Assembly: GCF_052068095.1 (NCBI RefSeq)
Contig: NZ_JBQHDG010000018.1
Location: 191,260 to 255,259, forward strand
Direction: 5' to 3'
From: Phytohabitans sp052068095
GTDB lineage: Bacteria > Actinomycetota > Actinomycetes > Mycobacteriales > Micromonosporaceae
DNA: 64,000 bases
Positions 1 through 8,955 of the stretch are shown piece after piece (the first letter of the stretch is position 1; every line of letters begins with the position of its first letter). The notes beneath the pieces were generated by a model. It saw only the letters and a list, made by a program, of their open reading frames with translations. It was not told where the DNA came from and searched no databases. The position numbers and the translations under genes are program-made.

Positions 1-1
1 G

Positions 2-1108
2 GCCACCGAAATAGCCGACGGCGCGCGGGGCGAGGCCGCGCACTGGCACCCGCGGATCTGGCTCGGCGCCGCCCTGGCCGCCCTCGGCCGCGTCGACGAG
101 GCCGCGACGACCCTGCGGCGCGGCCGGCAGGAATCCGAACGCCTCGGCACCGCCTGGTCCACGCCGCTGTGGCACTACTTCCAGGCCCTGCTGCTGACCG
201 CCGAAGGCCGCCTGGACGAAGCCATCGCCGAGTCCGACGCCGGTGTCGAGGTCGCCGAAAACCTCACCGCCTACGCCCTGGCGGTGCCGCTGCTGGCCGG
301 TCTGGCCCGGCTTGCCGTCCTGCGCGACGAGACCGACCAGGCCCGCGGGTACATCGACCGGATGCGCCGCTGGATGGCAGACGGCATCACCACCGCACCC
401 GAAGACGCCACCTGGGCCGAGGGCGTACTGCAAGAGGCGACCGCCGGCCCGGCCGCCGCACTGCAAACCCTCGCCACCATCTACGACGCGATGCCGCACC
501 GGTCGCTGCTGATCGTCCAGGACCCCGGCGCCGCCGCCACGCTGGTGCGCATCGCGGTCGAGGCCGGCGAGCCAGAGCGGGCCGAGATCGTGGTCACCGC
601 CGCGCACAAACTCGCCGAACGCAACCCCACCGTGCCCGCCCTCACCGCCGCCGCCGCACACGCCGACGGCGTCCTGCGCCGCGACCAGGACCGGCTCCGC
701 GCCGCCGTCGACGGCTACCGGAGCACCCGCCACCGGCTCGCGCTCGCCGCCGCGCTGGAAGACGCGGCCGACCTCAGCGGCGACAACGACGACGCGGCCC
801 GGCCGCTGATCGAGGAGGCACTGTCCATCGCCACCGACTGCGGTGCCGAACGCGCCCGGCACCGGCTCGAACAGCGCCTCGGCCCGCCACCCGTCGACGA
901 GCCGCCGGCCCCTTCCCCACTCGCCTCGCTAACACCGGCCGAGCTGCGGGTCGCAATTTTGGTCGCAAGGGGACGAAGCAACCGCGATATCGCCGCCGAA
1001 CTCTTCCTCTCTCGGCATACTGTCGACAGCCACCTGCGCAAGATATTCACGAAACTCGGCGTCAACAGACGCGCCGCACTCGCATGGTTCTTCCGCGAAG
1101 GACCGTAA
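2..1108 (+). CDS. LuxR-family regulator, C-terminal part (5' end outside window)
   Basis: The reading frame is open from the first complete codon of the window to a TAA, so only the last ~368 residues are present. Most of the visible protein is alpha-helical, Ala/Leu/Glu-rich TPR-like sequence. The last ~60 residues are a LuxR/GerE helix-turn-helix (LTPAELRVAILVARGRSN, then SRHTVDSHLRKIFTKLGV). A long helical sensor region followed by a C-terminal LuxR HTH is typical of large LAL/MalT-like regulators, whose N-terminal ATPase domain would lie upstream; that part is not visible. The next gene, a flavin monooxygenase, follows on the same strand and could be a target, which is inference. Confidence 0.85.
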   Translation, partial: ATEIADGARGEAAHWHPRIWLGAALAALGRVDEAATTLRRGRQESERLGTAWSTPLWHYFQALLLTAEGRLDEAIAESDAGVEVAENLTAYALAVPLLAGLARLAVLRDETDQARGYIDRMRRWMADGITTAPEDATWAEGVLQEATAGPAAALQTLATIYDAMPHRSLLIVQDPGAAATLVRIAVEAGEPERAEIVVTAAHKLAERNPTVPALTAAAAHADGVLRRDQDRLRAAVDGYRSTRHRLALAAALEDAADLSGDNDDAARPLIEEALSIATDCGAERARHRLEQRLGPPPVDEPPAPSPLASLTPAELRVAILVARGRSNRDIAAELFLSRHTVDSHLRKIFTKLGVNRRAALAWFFREGP

Positions 1109-1200
1109 TAGCGCAAGCACGTGATGCCGTAATCGGCCGCCATCCCGAAACATTGCCATGGAACGTCGTAACGGGGACTGCGACAGGGGGGTGGGGTCTC

Positions 1201-2775
1201 TTGGCTACGCCAGCACTGCGTACCGAGGTGCTCGTGGTGGGAGCCGGGGCGGTGGGTGCAATTCTCGCTTTGGAATTGGCACATCACAATGTCACGTCCA
1301 TAGTGGTCGAGCGGGCGGTGACCGGGCCGCGGCATCCGGGCCTCGACTTTCTGGCCGGGCGCAGCATGGAGCTGCTGCGGCGGCTGGGGTTGACCGAGCT
1401 GATCCGCGAGCACGGCGTGACCACCGACCATCCGACCGGGTTGCAGTGGAGCCAGGGCCTCGACGAGCCCCCGATTCTCGTCGCACCGGGCGACTCGGCG
1501 CGCACGGCGCTCGACGACGGGGGCGCACCGGTAGAAGGCCACCAGCGGGTGTCCGGCGCCAAGCTGGCCAAGCAGCTGCGCGATGCCGTGCGCCGCCACC
1601 CCCGGATCGACCTGCGCGAGGGCTGGACCTTCACCGGGCTGCGGATCGAGCCCGACGGCGCGGTGGTCGAGCTGATCGAGGCGGGCACGGGCGACCGCCA
1701 CTTCGTCGAGGCGCGACACGTCGCCGGCTGCGACGGCGCGCACAGCACGGTGCGGCGGTGCCTGGAGGTGCCGATGGAGCAGCTGGCCGCGCCGGCACGG
1801 CACTGCTCGGTGTACTTCCGGAGCGAAGACCTCACCCGCCGCTTCGCGCGCCGCGGGCTCTCCACCGTCATCGTCGGCGGCGTCGCGCTCGTATCCCGCG
1901 GCGACAACGACACCTGGGTCGGCCATCTCGGCCTCGCGCCCGACGAGCCGATCACCACCGATCCGGTCGCCGTGCTCCGCGCGATGCTCGGCGTGCGGCT
2001 CGACCCGGCCGAGGTGCTCGGCGTCACCCAGTGGGACGACTCGCTCGCGGTCGCGGCCACCTACCAGCGCGGTCCCGCCTACCTGGTCGGGGAGGCGGCC
2101 CACCGCTTCCACCCCGTCTCCGACAGCGCGGACATCAGCGTCGGCGACGCGATCGACCTCGGCTGGAAGCTCGCCGCGGTGATCAACGGCTGGGGCGGCC
2201 CCGGCCTGCTCGCCAGCTACGAGCTGGAGCGGCGCCCGCGCGCGCTGATCGACCGCGAGATTCTGGCCCGGGCCCTGGAGACCCGGCGAAGATTCAGCCG
2301 CCTGGCGAAGGCCGGCGCGACCCGAGAGCTGCTCGCCGAGGTGCTCCAGCAGGAGCCACACCAGATCGGCACCGCCGGCATCCAGGTGGGCGACCGGCTC
2401 GCGTCCTCGGTCATCTGGACCGACGACCGTCCACAGTGCTCTCCGTCAGACAGCGTCAAGTGCACTGTGGCACCCGGCGGTCGGGCCCCGGCGGTACGGA
2501 TGGCCGACGGATCGCAGCTCTTCGACCGGCTGGGTCCGGAGCTGACCCTGGTCGACCTGAGCGACGACGCCGCGGGCCGGCCGCTCGTCGACGCCGCACT
2601 CGAACGCAAGATCCCGATGGACCACCTCGCCACCGCGGATCCCGCCGTGCGCGCCCGCTGGGGGTTCCCACTGGTGCTCGTGCGGCCGGATCAACACGTC
2701 GCGTGGCGTGCCGGTGCCGCGCCCGCCGACTGGCACAACGTGCTTGACCTGGTGACCGGGCGCAAGACCACGTGA
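1201..2775 (+). CDS. FAD-dependent aromatic-ring hydroxylase-like monooxygenase, atypical flavin motif
   Basis: A 524-residue protein of the PHBH/PheA-type flavin monooxygenase fold. The N-terminal Rossmann motif is VLVVGAGAVG (~residues 11-20), the middle DG motif is GCDGAHSTVRR, and there is a C-terminal thioredoxin-like region as in polyketide and phenol hydroxylases. TTG is chosen as start because it sits just after a G-rich stretch and directly before the Rossmann strand; no ATG or GTG lies nearby in frame. The second FAD motif is unusual: GEAAHRFHP, with Glu298 where GDAAH is normal, followed by VSDSADISVGDAIDLGWKLA instead of the usual glycine-rich loop. The substrate is unknown. The enzyme may bind FAD differently or be impaired. 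Confidence 0.82.
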   Translation: MATPALRTEVLVVGAGAVGAILALELAHHNVTSIVVERAVTGPRHPGLDFLAGRSMELLRRLGLTELIREHGVTTDHPTGLQWSQGLDEPPILVAPGDSARTALDDGGAPVEGHQRVSGAKLAKQLRDAVRRHPRIDLREGWTFTGLRIEPDGAVVELIEAGTGDRHFVEARHVAGCDGAHSTVRRCLEVPMEQLAAPARHCSVYFRSEDLTRRFARRGLSTVIVGGVALVSRGDNDTWVGHLGLAPDEPITTDPVAVLRAMLGVRLDPAEVLGVTQWDDSLAVAATYQRGPAYLVGEAAHRFHPVSDSADISVGDAIDLGWKLAAVINGWGGPGLLASYELERRPRALIDREILARALETRRRFSRLAKAGATRELLAEVLQQEPHQIGTAGIQVGDRLASSVIWTDDRPQCSPSDSVKCTVAPGGRAPAVRMADGSQLFDRLGPELTLVDLSDDAAGRPLVDAALERKIPMDHLATADPAVRARWGFPLVLVRPDQHVAWRAGAAPADWHNVLDLVTGRKTT

Positions 2776-2847
2776 ACACGTCATGTGTCACACCGGACTG
2801 TTCGGACAGGCTCAGGCCAATGTGAGGCACCGACAGAGGGCAGGACC

Positions 2848-3456
2848 ATGACCCTGGCTATCTCCAACCCCAACCTGTTCAACACCGTTGTCGGCGAGTG
2901 GCACCGTCGCCTCTCCACCACCCGGTCCCCCAAGCGCAACCACTGGCACACGAAGATGATCTACTTCCGCTCCGTGGCGCGGCTGCTCGCGACGCACCCG
3001 GGCATCCGGCTCACCTGGCGGCGGATCGTCGAGGCGGCCGGTCCACAAGGCAGCCGCAGCACCTTCTACGAGGTCGCCGGCGCGCACGCCCGACATCCAC
3101 TGATCGACGACCTGATCCAGGACGGGCGGCTCGACTCGATCCAGCTCGCGCTCTGCTACCGCCGGCCCGACGCGGTGACCCAGCTCATCGACGAGACGAA
3201 GGTCTGGTCGTTCTGGCCGTACCGCGAAGGCCTCCTGGCCACGTTCGCCGCCGAGCCCATGCCGGCCGAGGAGATGGAGGCCGCGCTGGCGCGCTCGCTG
3301 AGCGCCTGGGCGGCGCGGCACCCGGGGCTGGCCGCCGCGCTCAACCACGCGCCGCCGGCCTGCGCGGTGGAAGACCTGATGATCATCAAGGGTGGCCGAG
3401 TGGCCGCGATCCGCGCGACGAACGAGCTGAGCGACATCATCCGACAGGCCACTTGA
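2848..3456 (+). CDS. Putative TetR-like helix-turn-helix regulator
   Basis: A 202-residue protein starting at ATG after GAGGGCAGGACC. An N-terminal segment (LTWRRIVEAAGPQGSRSTFY) reads like the TetR-type helix-turn-helix, where a conserved aromatic pair follows the recognition helix. The rest is helical with no ligand motif that I recognise. It lies 72 bp downstream of the monooxygenase on the same strand, so it may regulate that gene. The assignment rests on the HTH-like segment only; the family is not certain. Confidence 0.6.
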   Translation: MTLAISNPNLFNTVVGEWHRRLSTTRSPKRNHWHTKMIYFRSVARLLATHPGIRLTWRRIVEAAGPQGSRSTFYEVAGAHARHPLIDDLIQDGRLDSIQLALCYRRPDAVTQLIDETKVWSFWPYREGLLATFAAEPMPAEEMEAALARSLSAWAARHPGLAAALNHAPPACAVEDLMIIKGGRVAAIRATNELSDIIRQAT

Positions 3457-3539
3457 CGGCAAAACGACGCATTTACGTCATGGCAACGGGGCAGCGCTTC
3501 CGAACACTCGACGTTCTCCCCTCGAGACGAAGGGTCGGC

Positions 3540-4181
3540 ATGAGAGACAAGCGCTCCAAAGACTGGACCAAGCCCGTCGCTCCCTCGATCCGGTACGGAC
3601 TGTTCGCGCGCCTCTCCGACTGGTGGTGCGCCGGCCGCGACGGCCGGAAGGGCATCCCCTCGGTGCCCACGGACGCGCGGCCGGGCACCCCGGCGGCCGA
3701 GCTGACTACGCCGCGGATGATGGTTCTCGGCCAGCTCGGCGTCGGCCGCATCGAGAAGGTGTGGATCGCGTACCAGCTCGACGTGGCCGCCCTCGAGGCC
3801 GAGCTGAAGGAGCGGTCCGCCCGCCGCGACGCGCTCGCCGTCGAGTTCGGCGAGGCCGGCCAGCGGCTCCCGCGAGAAGTGGTGCACACCCTGGCCGCCC
3901 GCGTGGAGGAGGCCGAGGCGGAGGTCGCGCGCGTGGAGGAGCAGATCAAGATCGGGCTACGCGTGACACAGCGCCACGCGTCGATGATCGAGGCGTACGT
4001 GCGGCGGCGGTGCGCGGCCTACCTCACTCGCCTCGTCCGCGTACACCCGGACGGCGCCCGGCTCAACCACCTCATGCGCCCGCGCTGGCCCGACCAGGTC
4101 GACTGGGCCCGCGCCAGCCTGGGCCCGGAGCTGCCCGCGCCGGTCGCGCGCGCCGGCGTCCTGGGCGTGCGCGGCAGCTGA
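3540..4181 (+). CDS. Hypothetical coiled-coil protein
   Basis: A 213-residue protein of unknown function. The ATG at 3540 is preferred over an in-frame ATG at 3480 because GAAGGG lies five bases upstream of it. A heptad-like Glu/Ala/Arg-rich stretch in the middle (around EAEVARVEEQIKIGLRV) predicts a coiled coil, followed by a basic C-terminal region with Trp and Pro. There is no signal peptide or membrane segment. I recognise no family. Confidence 0.6.
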   Translation: MRDKRSKDWTKPVAPSIRYGLFARLSDWWCAGRDGRKGIPSVPTDARPGTPAAELTTPRMMVLGQLGVGRIEKVWIAYQLDVAALEAELKERSARRDALAVEFGEAGQRLPREVVHTLAARVEEAEAEVARVEEQIKIGLRVTQRHASMIEAYVRRRCAAYLTRLVRVHPDGARLNHLMRPRWPDQVDWARASLGPELPAPVARAGVLGVRGS

Positions 4182-4207
4182 CCCGCCGTCGACGGTGTGG
4201 AAACGAC

Positions 4208-4237
4208 CGGGTCCCAGCCCGTGCCGGCTGGGACCCG
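4208..4237. terminator. Bidirectional hairpin terminator candidate
   Basis: A perfect 12-bp inverted repeat (CGGGTCCCAGCC / GGCTGGGACCCG) with a 6-nt loop, placed between two converging genes. It has no T-tract, which is common for actinobacterial terminators. Confidence 0.6.
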
Positions 4238-4265
4238 TGGTTGGCGATGTGCTGTGGGGGCTTCG

Positions 4266-4544
4266 TCACCTGCCTTTCCCATGTGTACGAGGAGGGGATC
4301 GCTGCCGGGCCGGCCGCGTGCGGGGCGCGGTGGACCGGCCGGCTACGGGTGGATCGGCCGCGGTCGTGAGGGACTCGGCCGGCGGACGGTCCGCCGGCTC
4401 GGGGACGGCCCGCGGCGCGGGTGGTGGCGGTGTCCACGACGCGGCGATCAGCTCGTCGAACTCTGCGTCCACGAGATCCTGGTCGTCGCAGACGAGATCC
4501 AGGAACGCGTCGTGCAGCGCCCGGTCGGTTGTCGTCGTGGACAT
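4266..4544 (-). CDS. Small acidic/proline-rich hypothetical protein
   Basis: A 92-residue protein whose ATG follows a GAGGTGG-rich leader. The N-terminal half is acidic and helical (ALHDAFLDLVCDDQDLVDAE). The C-terminal half is Pro/Arg-rich and probably disordered. It lies downstream of the Hsp20 gene on the same strand, about 60 bp away, so it may be co-transcribed. No family was recognised. Codon pattern and spacing suggest a real gene, but the evidence is modest. Confidence 0.45.
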   Translation of the reverse strand: MSTTTTDRALHDAFLDLVCDDQDLVDAEFDELIAASWTPPPPAPRAVPEPADRPPAESLTTAADPPVAGRSTAPRTRPARQRSPPRTHGKGR

Positions 4545-4607
4545 CACCACCACCTCGCAGCCACTCTGGGCCGGGCGGGCGAACCGCTCCTCCCGGCCCT
4601 GGAGAGA

Positions 4608-5048
4608 TCAGGCGTTGATGGCCCTGCGGTCGCCGGCGCCGGTGACGGCTACCTTGCGGGGCTTGGCCTTTTCGGCGATCGGGATGCGCAACAGCAGGAC
4701 GCCGTTGTCGTAGCTGGCTTGGACGTGATCGGTGTCGAGAGCGTCGCTGAGCAGCAACTGCCGGGAGAACACCCCCAGCGGGCGCTCGGAAAGATGAAGT
4801 CGCGCGCCCTCGCCGAGCTCGGGTGGGCGTCGCTCGGCGCGGATGGTCAACACGTTGCGCTCGACGTCGATCTCGATCGCGTCCGGGTCGACGCCGGGCA
4901 GGTCGCAGGCGACCAGAAACTCGTCCCCCGCGCGGTATGCGTCGATCGGCACCGACGCGGGCCGCGACCAGGTGCCGGCTGAATTGAGGCCGAAGAACTG
5001 CTGGGCAAGCCGGTCCACCGTGTGGAACGGGTCCGTGCGCATCAACAT
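4608..5048 (-). CDS. Hsp20/alpha-crystallin small heat-shock protein
   Basis: A 146-residue small heat-shock protein, an ATP-independent holdase of unfolding proteins in the cytoplasm. The alpha-crystallin domain spans about residues 35-125: DEFLVACDLPGVDPDAIEI, NVLTIRAERR, then the late GVLLLRIP, which matches the family's GxLxLxxP signature. Length is normal for actinobacterial Hsp18. It is transcribed divergently from an HSP18-type regulator gene, with inverted repeats in the intergenic region, so regulation through that region is likely. Confidence 0.93.
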   Translation of the reverse strand: MLMRTDPFHTVDRLAQQFFGLNSAGTWSRPASVPIDAYRAGDEFLVACDLPGVDPDAIEIDVERNVLTIRAERRPPELGEGARLHLSERPLGVFSRQLLLSDALDTDHVQASYDNGVLLLRIPIAEKAKPRKVAVTGAGDRRAINA

Positions 5049-5108
5049 GAAATCCCACCTCCCGAATCGACGAACGGACGTGTCAATGCGCTGCCAATGG
5101 TTCTAACA

Positions 5109-5152
5109 TGTCATCGTAACGATGACAAGTCTGACGTCATCTTGATGATGAC
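5109..5152. promoter_or_regulatory. Two inverted repeats in the hsp20/regulator divergent promoter
   Basis: The first is a perfect 9-bp inverted repeat around one base (TGTCATCGT-A-ACGATGACA, 5109-5127). The second is GTCATC-N5-GATGAC (5136-5152). The shared half-site is TGTCATC. Both lie between the divergent starts, the second ending 15 bp before the regulator ATG, which suggests paired operators. The bound protein is inferred, not shown. Confidence 0.65.
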
Positions 5153-5167
5153 ATTTGGAGGCACGTG

Positions 5168-5713
5168 ATGGCGCCGGCCCGCGACCCTGCCCTGGAGGCC
5201 CTGGTGGCGCTGCGCGAGCTGCGGGCCCTGCTGGACGGCTGGGAGCCTCAGCTGATCGACGTTGCCCGCTCGGCCGGCGCGAGCTGGGCCGAGCTCGCAC
5301 CCGCACTGGGCGTGGCCAGCCGGCAGGCGGCCGAGCGCCGCTACTTGCGCCTACGCCGCACCGACGCCGACATCCCGGGGGCCACCCAAGACCAGCGCGT
5401 GCAGGCCGAGCGCGACCGCCGCGCCGGCGACCGTGCCGTCACCGCGTGGGCCAGGGAGCACGGCGCCGACCTACGCCAGCTCGCGGGGCAGGTCAGCGCG
5501 CTCAGCGACCTCGGCCCGGTGGCACAGCCCGACCTCGAGCGGCTGCACGAGGCGCTCGGCACCGACGATCCGGCCGCGCTGATCCCGCTGCTGGCCGCCG
5601 CCCACGAGCACCTGCCCGAGGCACACGAGGGCCTCGCCGACCGCGTCGCGGGTGTCACCCGCGACACCGACCAGGCTCGCCACGACGGCGAGCAGGCCCG
5701 CCGGCGCCCCTAG
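5168..5713 (+). CDS. HSP18-type transcriptional regulator
   Basis: A 181-residue protein starting at ATG six bases after a strong GGAGG. It matches the actinobacterial proteins annotated as HSP18 transcriptional regulators: an N-terminal helical HTH-like part (GASWAELAPALGVASRQAAE, ~residues 38-57) followed by basic and helical segments (QAAERRYLRLRR). It is divergent from the Hsp20 gene and probably controls it through the inverted repeats at 5109-5152. Mode of sensing is unknown. Confidence 0.75.
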   Translation: MAPARDPALEALVALRELRALLDGWEPQLIDVARSAGASWAELAPALGVASRQAAERRYLRLRRTDADIPGATQDQRVQAERDRRAGDRAVTAWAREHGADLRQLAGQVSALSDLGPVAQPDLERLHEALGTDDPAALIPLLAAAHEHLPEAHEGLADRVAGVTRDTDQARHDGEQARRRP

Positions 5714-5742
5714 ACCAGCCACACGGGGCGAGCCCGACCCAC

Positions 5743-5771
5743 TTGATACCCCAGGGGGGTATAGGTATGCT
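5743..5771 (+). promoter_or_regulatory. CsoR-type copper operator inside a promoter
   Basis: The inverted repeat ATACCCC-AGG-GGGGTAT (5746-5762) closely matches the known CsoR operator pattern of C/G tracts flanked by TA. It lies within a sigma70-like promoter: TTGATA (5743-5748), 17-bp spacer, TATGCT (5766-5771). Transcription would start at about 5777-5778, the ATG itself, so the mRNA is probably leaderless. CsoR releases DNA on binding Cu(I); no csoR gene is in the window. Confidence 0.75.
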
Positions 5772-5777
5772 GACGGC

Positions 5778-6734
5778 ATGAACACGCCAACCAGGATGGC
5801 CGGCTATGCCCTCGGGCTGGCGGCGGTCTTCACCGCGGCCCTGGGCGCAGGCAAGGTGGTGGGCGGCCCGGAGCCGGTGCCACCCGCGGCCGCCCACGAC
5901 GGGGGTGGACACGCCGACGGCGAGAGCGGCGCGGGCCACGACAGCGCGGCGGCGGAAGTGCCGGGCGGCCTCCAGGTCGCACAGGAGGGCTACCGGCTCG
6001 CCCCGGTCAGCGGCGCGCTCCCGGTGGGCGAGCCGGCGCCGTTCCGCTTTCGCATCGTCGGGCCGGACGGTGAGGCCGTGACCGACTTCACGCCGACCCA
6101 CGACAAGGAGCTGCACCTGATCGCGGTGCGCCGCGACCTGACCGGCTTCCAGCACGTGCACCCCACGATGGCGGCCGACGGCACGTGGTCGGTGCCGCTC
6201 GCGGCCGGTGCGCCGGGGCAGTATCGGATCTTCACCGACTTCCAGCCCGCCGCCCGCGACGAGGCGCTGACGCTCGGCGTGGACGTGCCGGCGCGCGGCG
6301 ACTACCGGCCCGTTCCCCTTGCCGCTCCGGAGCGCACGGCGACCGTCGACGGCTACACGGTGACGCTGGCCGGTGACCTCGTGCCGGGCACCTCCGCCAA
6401 GCTCACGCTCAGCGTCAGCAAGGACGGCCGGCCGGTCACCGACCTCCAGCCCTACCTGGCGGCGTACGGGCACCTGGTGGCGCTGCGCGACGGCGACCTC
6501 GCCTACCTGCACGTGCACCCGGACGGCGAGCCGGGCGACGGCAAGACCGCTCCCGGCCCCGACATCACGTTCTACGCCGAGATCCCGTCCGCCGGCGCGT
6601 ACCGGCTGTTCCTGGACTTCCAGCATGCTGGGAAGGTGCGTACGGCGGCCTTCACCGCGGTGGCGGGCGGCGCGGAGCTGCCCCCGGCGCCGGCGGCACC
6701 GGCCCACGACGACGACGGGCACAGCCATGACTGA
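5778..6734 (+). CDS. Secreted copper-island protein with His-rich segments
   Basis: A 318-residue exported or membrane-anchored protein. A hydrophobic N-terminus (residues ~7-27) is followed by a His/Gly/Asp-rich stretch (AHDGGGHADGESGAGH), two beta-sandwich-like repeats containing HLIAVRRDL..FQHVHP and HLVALRDGDLAYLHVHP, and a His/Asp-rich tail (DDDGHSHD). These His pairs suggest Cu binding outside the membrane. It is the first gene after a CsoR-type operator and is followed 16 bp later by the copper ATPase gene, so the two probably form a copper-resistance operon. ATG lies at the predicted transcription start. Confidence 0.8.
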   Translation: MNTPTRMAGYALGLAAVFTAALGAGKVVGGPEPVPPAAAHDGGGHADGESGAGHDSAAAEVPGGLQVAQEGYRLAPVSGALPVGEPAPFRFRIVGPDGEAVTDFTPTHDKELHLIAVRRDLTGFQHVHPTMAADGTWSVPLAAGAPGQYRIFTDFQPAARDEALTLGVDVPARGDYRPVPLAAPERTATVDGYTVTLAGDLVPGTSAKLTLSVSKDGRPVTDLQPYLAAYGHLVALRDGDLAYLHVHPDGEPGDGKTAPGPDITFYAEIPSAGAYRLFLDFQHAGKVRTAAFTAVAGGAELPPAPAAPAHDDDGHSHD

Positions 6735-6750
6735 GGGAGGAGGGCGCGTG

Positions 6751-8955
6751 ATGAACCTCATCGAGCTCAAAATCGGCGGCATGACCTGCGCGTCCTGCGC
6801 CTCCCGCATCGAAAAGAAGCTCAACCGGATGGACGGCGTCACCGCGACGGTCAACTACGCGACCGAGAAGGCGGCCGTCACGGTGGCCGACCCGGCCGTG
6901 AGCGTGGCCGACCTGATCGCCACCGTGGAGAAGACCGGCTACACGGCAGCCGTCCCCACGCCCGAGCCGGAAGCGCCCCGGGAGACCGACCCGCTCCGCA
7001 CCCGGCTGCTGGTCTCGCTGGTGCTCACCATCCCGGTGATCGCGCTGGCGATGGTGCCGGCCTGGCAGTTCGAGTACTGGCAGTGGCTGTCGCTCACGCT
7101 CGCCGCCCCGGTGGTCGTGTACGGCGGCCTGCCCTTCCACCGCGCCGCATGGACCAACCTCCGGCACGGCGCGGCCACGATGGACACGCTCGTGTCGATC
7201 GGCACGCTGGCCGCGTTCGGCTGGTCGGTGTGGGCGCTGTTCCTCGGCACGGCCGGTGAGCCGGGCATGACACACCCGTTCCGGTTCACGATCGAGCGCG
7301 GCGACGGCTCCGGCAGCATCTACCTGGAGGCGGCCGCCGGCGTGACGGTGTTCATCCTGGCCGGGCGCTACTTCGAGACCCGGGCCAAGCGCCGCGCCGG
7401 CGCCGCGCTGCGGGCGCTGCTGGAGCTGGGCGCCAAGGACGTCGGCGTGCTGCGCGGCGGCACCGAGACGCGCATCCCGATCGAGCGGCTGGCGGTGGGC
7501 GACCACTTCGTGGTCCGCCCCGGCGAAAAGATCGCCACCGACGGCGTCGTCGAGGAGGGCTCGTCGGCGGTCGACGCGAGCATGCTGACCGGCGAGTCGG
7601 TGCCGGTCGAGGTGGGCGCGGGCGACCAGGTCGTCGGTGCGACGGTCAACGCGGGCGGCCGCCTCGTCGTGCGCGCCACCCGGGTCGGCGCCGACACCCA
7701 GCTGGCCCAGATGGCCGCGCTCGTCGAGCGGGCGCAGACCGGCAAGGCCCAGGTGCAGCGCCTGGCCGACCGGATCTCCGGGGTCTTCGTGCCCATCGTG
7801 ATCGCGATCGCGGTCGGCACGCTCGGCTACTGGCTCGGCACCGGCAACGGCGCGACGGCCGCGTTCACCGCCGCGGTGGCCGTGCTGATCATCGCGTGCC
7901 CGTGCGCGCTCGGCCTGGCCACGCCAACGGCGCTGCTGGTCGGCACCGGGCGGGGCGCCCAGCTCGGCATCCTGATCAAGGGACCGGAGATGCTGGAGTC
8001 GACGCGCACGGTGGACACCGTCGTGCTGGACAAGACCGGCACGGTGACCACCGGCCAGATGACGCTCGTCGACGTCGCCGCCAGCGACGGTGAGGACGCG
8101 GCCGGCGTGCTGCGGCTGGCCGGCGCGGTCGAGGCCGGCTCCGAGCACCCGATCGCCCGCGCGATCGCCAAGGCCGCGGCCGAGCACGGCGCGCTGCCCG
8201 CGGTCGAGGGCTTCCAGAACACCCAGGGCGTCGGGGTGCGGGGCACGGTCGAGGGGCTCGGCGTAACCGTGGGGCGGCTGGGTGCCGGGCAGCCGGTACC
8301 AGATGATCTCGCGGCGGTGATGGAGACGGCGGAGGCCGCCGGGCGGACGGCCGTGGTGGTGTCCTGGGATGGCCGCGCCCGCGGTGTGCTGGCGGTGGCC
8401 GACGTGGTCAAGCCCACCAGCCGGACGGCTGTGGCCGCCCTGCGCCGGCTCGGCCTCACCCCGGTGCTGCTCACCGGCGACAACGCGACGGTCGCGAAAG
8501 CCGTGGCGGCCGAGGTGGGCATCAACGAGGTCGTCGCCGGGGTGCTGCCGGCCGGCAAGGTCGACGTGGTCAAGCGCCTCCAGGACGAGGGCAAGGTCGT
8601 CGCGATGGTGGGCGACGGCGTCAACGACGCCGCCGCCCTCGCCCAGGCCGACCTCGGGCTCGCGATGGGCACCGGCACCGACGCGGCGATCGAGGCCGCG
8701 GACCTCACGCTGGTACGCGGGGACCTCACCGCCGCCGTCGACGCGATCAGGCTCTCCCGGCGCACGCTCCGCACCATCAAGGGAAACCTGTTCTGGGCCT
8801 TCGCCTACAACGTCGCCGCCCTGCCGCTGGCCGCCGCGGGCCTGCTCAACCCGATGATCGCCGGCGGCGCGATGGCACTGTCGTCGGTCTTCGTGGTGTC
8901 CAACAGCCTGCGGCTACGCGCCTTCAGGAGCTACCAGGGTGCGGTGCAGTTGTAG
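6751..8955 (+). CDS. copA: Copper-translocating P1B-type ATPase CopA
   Basis: A 734-residue Cu(I) export ATPase. One N-terminal heavy-metal domain carries GMTCASC (Cys13, Cys16). Transmembrane helices follow, then the actuator TGES, the CPC metal site in IIACPCALGLATP (~383-385), the phosphorylation motif DKTGT (Asp427), the SEHPIARAI nucleotide motif and GDGVNDAAAL. Length and order are normal for the family. The ATG follows GGGAGGAGG; an adjacent GTG is possible. It lies downstream of the CsoR-type operator and the His-rich exported protein. Confidence 0.96.
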   Translation: MNLIELKIGGMTCASCASRIEKKLNRMDGVTATVNYATEKAAVTVADPAVSVADLIATVEKTGYTAAVPTPEPEAPRETDPLRTRLLVSLVLTIPVIALAMVPAWQFEYWQWLSLTLAAPVVVYGGLPFHRAAWTNLRHGAATMDTLVSIGTLAAFGWSVWALFLGTAGEPGMTHPFRFTIERGDGSGSIYLEAAAGVTVFILAGRYFETRAKRRAGAALRALLELGAKDVGVLRGGTETRIPIERLAVGDHFVVRPGEKIATDGVVEEGSSAVDASMLTGESVPVEVGAGDQVVGATVNAGGRLVVRATRVGADTQLAQMAALVERAQTGKAQVQRLADRISGVFVPIVIAIAVGTLGYWLGTGNGATAAFTAAVAVLIIACPCALGLATPTALLVGTGRGAQLGILIKGPEMLESTRTVDTVVLDKTGTVTTGQMTLVDVAASDGEDAAGVLRLAGAVEAGSEHPIARAIAKAAAEHGALPAVEGFQNTQGVGVRGTVEGLGVTVGRLGAGQPVPDDLAAVMETAEAAGRTAVVVSWDGRARGVLAVADVVKPTSRTAVAALRRLGLTPVLLTGDNATVAKAVAAEVGINEVVAGVLPAGKVDVVKRLQDEGKVVAMVGDGVNDAAALAQADLGLAMGTGTDAAIEAADLTLVRGDLTAAVDAIRLSRRTLRTIKGNLFWAFAYNVAALPLAAAGLLNPMIAGGAMALSSVFVVSNSLRLRAFRSYQGAVQL

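Noticed and set aside
715..2361. 548-aa minus-strand ORF opposite the monooxygenase
   Set aside because: No recognisable domain; the opposite strand has Rossmann and DG motifs.
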